DNA from: Actinomycetota bacterium
GTDB taxonomy: Bacteria > Actinomycetota > JAHEXW01
Length of the DNA: 44,064 bases
Direction of reading: 5' to 3'
Assembly (NCBI GenBank): GCA_025355855.1
Contig: JANXYU010000013.1
Span: forward strand, 1 to 44,064
The translations under genes were made by a program, and so were the position numbers. A model generated the notes under the pieces. It did no database searches, was not told where the DNA came from, and saw nothing but the letters and a program-made list of their open reading frames with translations. Positions 34,607-41,036 of the stretch are shown here, one piece after another (the first letter of the stretch is position 1; every line of letters begins with the position of its first letter).

Positions 34607-37600
34607 TTATGGTGCGACGGAATAGACACCGACGCGGACGGCTGGGTTGCCGATCGACCCAAAACCCGCGTCAACGGCCAAGTAGTAATGCATGATGGCG
34701 GAATACCCGGAGCCTCGGGAAGCGCGCCAGCGGGCGCCGTTCATGCAGATCCCGTAGCCGTGCCCTCTAAGTGTATGACCGGCGCAGACATCCATGTCCG
34801 AAACGCCAATACACCAGGGGTAAAGGCCGGTCTTGCTTGTCCCGTCGCAATCGCTGAAATAAGGCACGCGCGCCGCCACCCCATGGTACGTCACGACCTG
34901 CCCGTTGGTGGCGCTGATCGCCGCTGCTAGATTGCCGCCTTGCGTCTCTCGCGCGTAACCGATATACCATTGACAGCTGCCTGGATCGTTGCAAAGATCG
35001 AATGCTTCCGCGGGATGCTTGTCTTTCTTGACCACGACATCATAAGCATAGCTGCGGAACGCGAGCGCGGAGAGTTTTAGAAACTCCTGATATTGCGCGG
35101 CCGTCCCACCAGGTTCGCCCGCCCCGCCCGGCCAGACCTCCGGCTCTTCGCCCATACCATTTAAGTAACTGTTAAGGTCTAGTTCGTTTATGATCCATTG
35201 CTTGTTGGAAACGGGAGAATAGCGGACTTCCAAGACGCCGCGATATTGTTGATAAGTCGGGATAGACAAAGCTTGGACTATGGTAGCTCCGACAGGCGTG
35301 ATACGCACCGGCAAACCGACCGAAGCGGCCTGGCCGTTAGAGGCGCGGACATAGTAGTTGCCGTACTGGTAGCTGACCGTTACCGTCTGCCCGCTCGTCA
35401 GGCTGGCCAAGATGTTGTTGCTAGTGTCGCGTACCTGGTAAGCACCGTTTGCGGTAAACGAGAACGGCGCAAAAGCGATACCCGCATACGGGTCGGCCTC
35501 TGCTCTAGCCTGGTTCGCGTCAAAGCTCCCGGCGCCGCTAGACCAGGCCAGGTTTAAGGTCATAGCCGTGGCGTCAGAAACAGCCGTCCAGATTCTGGTT
35601 GTCGCATTGCCATAATCGTAAAGCAGAGCGATATCGGACGTAGCGTCGCCGCCGAAGTTACCACTCGTCATCTTGACGCGAGACGCGTCGAAACCAGGCC
35701 CGCTCGCCCAGGACAAAACAGGTGATATCTGAGAACCATTGCTGATCATTGACCATATCTTAGAGGTCGCGTTGCCGTAATCGTAAAGTAACGCAACGTC
35801 ATATTTGGCGTCGCCGCCGAAGTTACCGCTGACAATTTTCGTGCGGTTAGCGTCCCAGCCGCCGATACCGCTAGTCCAAACTTTTATGGGCGAGAATGTC
35901 GTTCCGTTGCTTGTCATAGACCATATTGACGTGGTCGAACCACCATCATCGTAGAGCAAGTAGACGTCGGACCGACTATCCCCGTTGAAGTCCCCACAGA
36001 CAAGCTTGGTCCTTGACGCATCCCATGCGCCAACGCCACTGTACCAGGCGCGATTGCCTCCGTTGCTGGGTGACAACGTTGTTCCGTTGCTGATCATTGA
36101 CCAAAGGCCCGCGCCATCGCTGCCATAATCGTAGAGCATCGCAATGTCTGTCTTTCCGTCACCGTTGAAATCGCCGCTCGAGATTTTCGTACGAGATGGG
36201 TCCCACCCACCCGTGCCGCTTGACCAGGCAAGAACGGGCGACAGCTTGCCATTGCCTTGATTGTCCAGGAACAGCCAGATGCCAACCGTGGCGCCCCCAT
36301 AGTCATATAGAATTGCGACATCGCCGGTCCCGTCACCGTCATAGTCCCCCGTCGTAACCTGGCAACGCTTAGCGTCGAAACCTCCGGTGGCGCCAGACCA
36401 GGCCACATTGGGAGTGAACTGAGGGGTTGTGCCCCCGCTGCTGAGCATGGCCCACAGCTTGGAGGTTCCGCCGCCATAATCATAGAGCAGCGGGTAGCTG
36501 CGATTGGCCGCCGGCTCGCCGGCGATGGCAAACGAGTCGGGCGCACTGTAACCGGTTATATAGCCGGCACCGGTTTTAGCAATTACCCTGTAATAGAAAG
36601 TCCGTCCGCCGGTGAGCGCCGTTGTGTCATAGGTTAAAGAAGCGGTCGCTGACGTGGCTACCGCTATCCTCTGGCTGCTGGCAGTCGTGGATTCGGCCTC
36701 GAAAGCGGACGGCAATGCGTTTAGAATTTCGACATCGTAGCTGGTAGCGCCGGTAATCGCGCTCCAACTCAACGTCACGGATGAACCCACCTCGTGGCCG
36801 GCCAGAAGTGACGACATCAGCGGACGGAGCACCGTAACGGTATTCCCTGCCGCCGAACTCTCCCCCTCGACCTTGGTCTGTTTAGCGTCAAATCGACAAG
36901 TGCCACTGTACCAAGCCTGACTCATCGTCAGCGTCGCGCCATTGCTGACGCCGATCCAGATGCGCGTCGCGGCGTTGCCATAGTCATAGAGCAGGGCGAC
37001 ATCAGATTTAGCGTCGCCGCCGAAGTCGCCGCTTGCGATCTTGGCGCGGGAGGCGTCGAAGCTGGCTCCGTACCAGGCCAGCTCCGGCGTCATCGTTGCG
37101 CCGTTGGACAGGAATGTCCATATCCTCGATGTGGAGTTGCCGTAGTCATATAACATAGCTACATCGTCTGCCCCAACGCCGTTGAAGTTTCCTGCTGTCA
37201 TTTTCACTCTGGAGGCATCGAAACCGGGTCCATACCAGGCCAGCGCCGGCGTCATCGTTGTTCCGTTAGAGGTGAAAGTCCACAAACGAGAGGTCGCGTT
37301 GCCGTAATCGTAGAGCATAGCGATATCGTCGGCACCGGCGCCGTTGAAGTTGCCGGCAACCAATTTGACGCGGGACGCGTCAAAACCGGACCCATACCAG
37401 GCCATTACCGGTGTCGTCGTGACTCCGCCAGAGGTAAAAGTCCAAAGACGCGAGGTCGCGTTGCCGTAATCGTATAGTATGGCGACGTCGTCCCCGCCGA
37501 CGCCGTTGAAGTTCCCGGCGACTAGCTTGGCGCGGGACGAGTCAAAACCGCCCAACGCGCTCTGCCAGACCATTACCGGCGTCATTTTGCCGTTGCCCTG

Positions 37601-38599
37601 ATTGTTTAAGAATAGCCACAGGGCTGATGTAGAGCCGCCGTAATCATAGAGCACAGCTACGTCACCGTTCGTGTCGCTGTCGAAATCTCCCGCCGCCACC
37701 TGGCAGCGCTTGGGGTCAAATCCGCCGAGTCCGCCGGCCCAAGCCTCAACTGGCCAGACCGTAGGCGAAGCTTCGTCGCAACGCCCGACGGTCCATAACC
37801 GGGAGTTACCATTGCCGTAGTCGTACAACAGCGGGAACATCTGGGCGGCTTTGGTCGACGGCGGATTTGTCGGCGGGGGTGACGGCGAATCAGATGGTGT
37901 AATAAACGAAACGATGGCGTTCTTAATGCCCGAAGCGACCGCCCACTGGAAAGACGCGTTTCCCAGCAATTGCGCCTCGGCGTTGTTATCGATGAACAAA
38001 ACTTCGGTCAGAACGGACGGCGGCGTGTAGTTGCGAATATAGAAATTGGCCGTCTTAACGCCCCGGTCACTTGTTGCGTAGGGATAAGCTTGGATCGCCG
38101 CGACTTCGCCGGCCTGGACTCGTTCGGCCAAAGTCCGATCCCGGGTATCGGCAGGGTTCTTAGGGGCGTTGGTACTATAATACGTCTCAGTTCCGACGGC
38201 CGTGCCGCCGTCGGCATTACAGTGGATTGATATACATGCCCCGGCGCCAGAAGTATTGATGAGATTGTCGATAGCCGGTTCTGACATGACCACGTTGCCG
38301 GAGCGAGTTATTAGAACTTGATAACCGGCCTGTTGTAGGAGGCTGCTTACCTTTAATCCGATGGCCAGGTTGATGTCGCTTTCATGCAGATCGTATAGTG
38401 CATTATAGGCTCCGTCTGAAACGCCGGCGGTGCCGTGGCCCGGCTCAATAACAACATCAGTGGCGTGAGCGGATCCCGCAACAATCCAGGCGTTGGCAAT
38501 CATAAACACCGCCATAAATACTGTCGTGGTAAAAAGTCGCCTTAGGTTGAATGTGTCACAAATGCGTCGGGTCAATCTATTAACACCTCTAATAAACAT
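34607..38599 (-). CDS. Exported amidase - repeat - FnIII - repeat - SpoIID/LytB fusion protein
   Basis: A 1330-aa exported protein. Signal peptide 1 to about 47. Amidase_3 domain about 48-235, cleaving the muramoyl-L-alanine bond, with Zn ligands His55 (EPGHG), Glu73 (LHESD) and His126 (SIHCNAD) and catalytic Glu199 (TEVLF). A Pro/Ser linker leads to a first six-repeat block (255-578), a fibronectin type III-like domain (about 590-695), a second six-repeat block (702-1034), and a C-terminal SpoIID/LytB domain (about 1120-1312) with ELDLNSYLNGMGEEPE and GHGYGICMNGA. SpoIID family members cleave stem-free glycan strands left by amidases, so both sequential activities are in one chain. ATG 38599 lacks a ribosome site; TTG 38575, preceded by AGAGGTG, is an equally good start. 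Confidence 0.93.
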   Translation of the reverse strand: MFIRGVNRLTRRICDTFNLRRLFTTTVFMAVFMIANAWIVAGSAHATDVVIEPGHGTAGVSDGAYNALYDLHESDINLAIGLKVSSLLQQAGYQVLITRSGNVVMSEPAIDNLINTSGAGACISIHCNADGGTAVGTETYYSTNAPKNPADTRDRTLAERVQAGEVAAIQAYPYATSDRGVKTANFYIRNYTPPSVLTEVLFIDNNAEAQLLGNASFQWAVASGIKNAIVSFITPSDSPSPPPTNPPSTKAAQMFPLLYDYGNGNSRLWTVGRCDEASPTVWPVEAWAGGLGGFDPKRCQVAAGDFDSDTNGDVAVLYDYGGSTSALWLFLNNQGNGKMTPVMVWQSALGGFDSSRAKLVAGNFNGVGGDDVAILYDYGNATSRLWTFTSGGVTTTPVMAWYGSGFDASRVKLVAGNFNGAGADDIAMLYDYGNATSRLWTFTSNGTTMTPALAWYGPGFDASRVKMTAGNFNGVGADDVAMLYDYGNSTSRIWTFLSNGATMTPELAWYGASFDASRAKIASGDFGGDAKSDVALLYDYGNAATRIWIGVSNGATLTMSQAWYSGTCRFDAKQTKVEGESSAAGNTVTVLRPLMSSLLAGHEVGSSVTLSWSAITGATSYDVEILNALPSAFEAESTTASSQRIAVATSATASLTYDTTALTGGRTFYYRVIAKTGAGYITGYSAPDSFAIAGEPAANRSYPLLYDYGGGTSKLWAMLSSGGTTPQFTPNVAWSGATGGFDAKRCQVTTGDYDGDGTGDVAILYDYGGATVGIWLFLDNQGNGKLSPVLAWSSGTGGWDPSRTKISSGDFNGDGKTDIAMLYDYGSDGAGLWSMISNGTTLSPSNGGNRAWYSGVGAWDASRTKLVCGDFNGDSRSDVYLLYDDGGSTTSIWSMTSNGTTFSPIKVWTSGIGGWDANRTKIVSGNFGGDAKYDVALLYDYGNATSKIWSMISNGSQISPVLSWASGPGFDASRVKMTSGNFGGDATSDIALLYDYGNATTRIWTAVSDATAMTLNLAWSSGAGSFDANQARAEADPYAGIAFAPFSFTANGAYQVRDTSNNILASLTSGQTVTVSYQYGNYYVRASNGQAASVGLPVRITPVGATIVQALSIPTYQQYRGVLEVRYSPVSNKQWIINELDLNSYLNGMGEEPEVWPGGAGEPGGTAAQYQEFLKLSALAFRSYAYDVVVKKDKHPAEAFDLCNDPGSCQWYIGYARETQGGNLAAAISATNGQVVTYHGVAARVPYFSDCDGTSKTGLYPWCIGVSDMDVCAGHTLRGHGYGICMNGARWRASRGSGYSAIMHYYLAVDAGFGSIGNPAVRVGVYSVAP
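35498..36496 (-). repeat. Second six-repeat YDYG block of the amidase/SpoIID protein
   Basis: Residues 702-1034: six repeats of 48, 58, 60, 56, 55 and 56 aa. The first copy lacks the leading acidic loop and begins YPLLYDYGGG, as in the first block of the same protein and the M23 protein, which defines a second register for the module. Confidence 0.92.
36866..37837 (-). repeat. First six-repeat YDYG block of the amidase/SpoIID protein
   Basis: Residues 255-578: six repeats of 48, 58, 54, 54, 54 and 56 aa. Copies 3-5 are of the AGNFNG.GADD(I/V)A type and nearly identical to copies in the M23 and transpeptidase proteins. The first copy begins FPLLYDYG without an acidic loop. Confidence 0.93.
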
Positions 38600-38628
38600 A
38601 TCGTCATTAGGGTTGCCCCATAGTAGCG

Positions 38629-39228
38629 CTATTGCGCGATAAGGCTCTCGTCGCGCTGTATCGGTTGTGCCAAATCAAGATTCCCGTATCGGCTAGAGGC
38701 TTGGCCATCGACTAGTAACTGAACTCGCTCGATACCAGGAATCCCGGTCAGAGTATCAACGACGGAGTAGATGAACATCATTTCGCCCGCTGATCCCTGC
38801 GGATAGAGACTGGCAAATGTAGGGCCAAAACTCGCACGAGCAAGGTCTCCCTCAATGGAAACCGATTGGATTGTCATTCCCGATGGAATGGTTCGGATGT
38901 GGCCGGCGTCCGCCGGACCCTTGATAAGCTCCTCGATGGCAGCTTTCGCACTGGTTGTCTTGGGAACCGTTTTGTTCTCGGCATGCAAGAGACTAAACTG
39001 GTTGTCGGTGAAGAACACAGATACGGATACTGTTTCCGTACCGGCCGACTCACCGTTTTGGGCGTCGTCAGCGATAGCGCTGTCGGTGCGCGTCTCCGCT
39101 GTTGAACTGGCTTTCTTCGACACATCCGCCGGTGCGATGGCGCGTCCCGCATACCAGCCGACGCCGGCGGCAGTCCCTGCGACTAAACAAAATATCACCA
39201 TCGCGGCAACAATCGTCTTCCGTTTCAT
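38629..39228 (-). CDS. GerMN domain protein with N-terminal membrane anchor
   Basis: A 199-aa protein: N-terminal hydrophobic helix (about 5-30) acting as anchor or signal, a low-complexity Ser/Thr/Ala/Glu linker (about 33-66), and a GerMN domain (about 68-185) with SVFFTDNQF, AIEELIKGP and LYPQGSAGEMMFIYSVVDTL. GerMN occurs in spore germination proteins (GerM) and in non-spore-forming bacteria such as LpqB-type proteins; it is a small extracytoplasmic fold without known catalysis, found near amidases and SpoIID. It is the only exported protein of this region lacking the YDYG repeats, and lies 29 nt upstream of the amidase/SpoIID gene. ATG 39228 has AAGGAGG 8 nt upstream within a structured leader. 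Confidence 0.88.
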   Translation of the reverse strand: MKRKTIVAAMVIFCLVAGTAAGVGWYAGRAIAPADVSKKASSTAETRTDSAIADDAQNGESAGTETVSVSVFFTDNQFSLLHAENKTVPKTTSAKAAIEELIKGPADAGHIRTIPSGMTIQSVSIEGDLARASFGPTFASLYPQGSAGEMMFIYSVVDTLTGIPGIERVQLLVDGQASSRYGNLDLAQPIQRDESLIAQ

Positions 39229-39289
39229 ACCGAACGCCTCCTTGCGGCTACCGACTTATGTCGTGTAAGCCGACATTCATACGTTCGGC
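39229..39289 (-). promoter_or_regulatory. Structured mRNA leader of the GerMN gene
   Basis: The 60 nt before the ATG can fold into nested stems: an outer stem CCGAACG (39288-39282) with CGTTCGG (39236-39230), and an inner hairpin CGGCT...AGCCG (39272-39268 with 39249-39245) continued by CGAC-ATAA-GTCG. The AAGGAGG ribosome site lies in the internal loop between the stems and the outer stem closes just before the start codon. It does not match a riboswitch class that I recognise. Confidence 0.45.
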
Positions 39290-39341
39290 ACACCCATAAC
39301 AATTTTAGCATATAAGCACCGATAGAAAGCCGTCCGACAAC

Positions 39342-40973
39342 TTAGTTCAACCGCCAGCGGCCGACTTCGAAGGCGCCTGCGCCGCTATACCAGACGCTGT
39401 TCGGGGTCATCTTGTCGCCGCTGCCGGAGAATATCCAGACGCGCCCAGTGTCGTTGCCTTCATCATAGATAGCCGCGATATCCGCGACGGCGTCGTCGTT
39501 AAACAGGCCGGCCGTGATCTTCGAGCGGGCGGCGTTGAAACAACCAGGCTCGCTGGCCCAGGCCAGTGTTGGCCCGAAAGTCGACCCGCTAGACATAAAC
39601 GTCCAGATGCGCGAGGTGGAATTGCCATAGTCATATAGTGCGGCGACGTCGTCCGGGCCGGTCCCATTGAAGTTGCCGGCAGTCAACTGGGCCTGGGCCG
39701 GGTTAAAACCGCCGGGGCCGCTAGACCAGGCCATCATGGGTGTCATGCTCGAGCCGTCATTGACGAAAGTCCACAGACGAGAGGTTGCGTTCCCGTAATC
39801 ATAGAGCATGGCAATATCGTCGGCGCCGCTACCATTGAAATTGCCGGCGACCAGTTTGACGCGGGACGCGTCGAAACCTCCCAGGCCGCTTGACCATACC
39901 AGACGTGGCGTCATTGTCACGCCGTTGTTAGTGAAAACCCAGAGACGGCTGGTTGCATTGCCGTAGTCGTAGAGCATAGCGACGTCGTCCGGCCAAACAC
40001 CGTCGAAATTGCCAGACACGATTTTGGCACGCGACGCTTCAAAGCCGCCGCTGCCCCAGGCCAAGCAAGGTGTATAGCTGCCGTGACTCCACCTGTAGGT
40101 CCAGAGCCGGGCGATGGAAGACCCATAATCATATAGCATGGCAACGTCCATAAGTCCCGTCCCGGTCGTGAATTCTCCACTGGTCATCTTGGCTCGCGCC
40201 GGGTCGAAAGCGTTGGAGCCGCTGTACCAGGTCATGACGGGATTAAGGTTGGCACCGCTTCGCGTCATTGCCCACAGCGATGCCGTCGCGCCGCCATAGT
40301 CGTAGAGTAGCGAGAAGCTGTTCGCCGACGCCGGTTGCGGTGATTCGACCGACGATCCAAGCCAACTTAACGGGTCGATTGTGTAGTAGAAGGGATACGG
40401 GGCGCGAGAGGCGTCGTTGAAGTTGTAAACCTCGAAATGCAAATGGGCGCCCGTCGAAAGGGACCCAGTATTACCGGATAAGGCAATCGGCTGGCCTTGC
40501 AGAACGTTGGCACCCACCGCGACCCTGATGCCGCCCGTTTTCAGATGGCAATAACGTGTGGTAAAGCCGCCTCCATGGTCTATCTCGATTGTGTTACCGA
40601 CACTATCGCTCCACTCGACCACGGTGACTCTACCGGCCAGCGGCGCGACAACAACCGTCCCTTCGTCGACACCGATGTCCAAGCCGTAATGAAACCTAAG
40701 GTCGCCGTAGATGGGGTGGATGCGCCAGCCGTAGGGCGAGGTAATAAGTGATTCGTTGCCCGCCGGCCACATGGGAACGGATAAGGCTCCCACCTCCTGC
40801 GATCCCTTCGCGAATTGTCGCGCGGCATCGCTGATAGCTTGCTGTTGAGAGGTAATCGGGTCGCGGACTTCGGTAGCGCCGGAACCGAAAGCGGTGGGCG
40901 CGGCGATCAGCGTCAGAGCCAGTACCAGGAAACCAAGTTTGATCAAAACAAGAATCCGCAGTTTAGCTATCAT
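39342..40973 (-). CDS. Exported M23 (LytM-type) metallopeptidase with six-repeat C-terminal module
   Basis: A 543-aa exported protein: signal peptide 1-30, a short helical linker, an M23 domain (about 70-205) and six repeats (220-543) ending exactly at the C-terminus. Zinc and catalytic residues are His95 and Asp99 (HYGLD), His143 (YCHLKT) and His177/His179 (HLHFE), all intact, so it should be an active glycyl- or DD-endopeptidase cutting peptidoglycan cross-bridges or stem peptides. The module follows the enzyme here. A TATAAT box lies 7 nt before the ATG and there is no Shine-Dalgarno, so the mRNA is probably leaderless. Confidence 0.94.
   Translation of the reverse strand: MIAKLRILVLIKLGFLVLALTLIAAPTAFGSGATEVRDPITSQQQAISDAARQFAKGSQEVGALSVPMWPAGNESLITSPYGWRIHPIYGDLRFHYGLDIGVDEGTVVVAPLAGRVTVVEWSDSVGNTIEIDHGGGFTTRYCHLKTGGIRVAVGANVLQGQPIALSGNTGSLSTGAHLHFEVYNFNDASRAPYPFYYTIDPLSWLGSSVESPQPASANSFSLLYDYGGATASLWAMTRSGANLNPVMTWYSGSNAFDPARAKMTSGEFTTGTGLMDVAMLYDYGSSIARLWTYRWSHGSYTPCLAWGSGGFEASRAKIVSGNFDGVWPDDVAMLYDYGNATSRLWVFTNNGVTMTPRLVWSSGLGGFDASRVKLVAGNFNGSGADDIAMLYDYGNATSRLWTFVNDGSSMTPMMAWSSGPGGFNPAQAQLTAGNFNGTGPDDVAALYDYGNSTSRIWTFMSSGSTFGPTLAWASEPGCFNAARSKITAGLFNDDAVADIAAIYDEGNDTGRVWIFSGSGDKMTPNSVWYSGAGAFEVGRWRLN
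39345..40316 (-). repeat. Six tandem YDYG repeats in the M23 peptidase
   Basis: Residues 220-543: repeats of 45, 55, 56, 56, 56 and 56 aa. The first starts FSLLYDYGG without the acidic loop; the last (LFNDDAVAD, YDEGND) is the most divergent of the whole set. The final residue of the block is the last residue of the protein. Confidence 0.93.
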
Positions 40974-40986
40974 GCCTTAGATTATA
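40974..40986 (-). promoter_or_regulatory. TATAAT box 7 nt before the M23 peptidase ATG (leaderless start)
   Basis: Perfect TATAAT at 40986-40981 on the minus strand, then 7 nt, then the ATG at 40973. No Shine-Dalgarno and no clear -35 element. The 63-nt gap to the upstream protease stop also contains the short inverted repeat AACG/CGTT, without a T-run, so I do not call a terminator. Confidence 0.6.
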
Positions 40987-41036
40987 CGCCTGTCTCAGAT
41001 CGCGTGGGGCCTAGCTCGCAGAACGCAAGCGTTTTC

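Noticed and set aside
38600-38628. A leaderless -10 box before the amidase gene
   Set aside because: No TANNNT hexamer occurs 6-7 nt before ATG 38599; a downstream TTG with AGAGGTG is a better explanation.
40990-41036. Short hairpin AACGCTTGCGTT after the second S8 gene as a terminator
   Set aside because: The stem is only 4-5 bp and no T-run follows on the transcribed strand.
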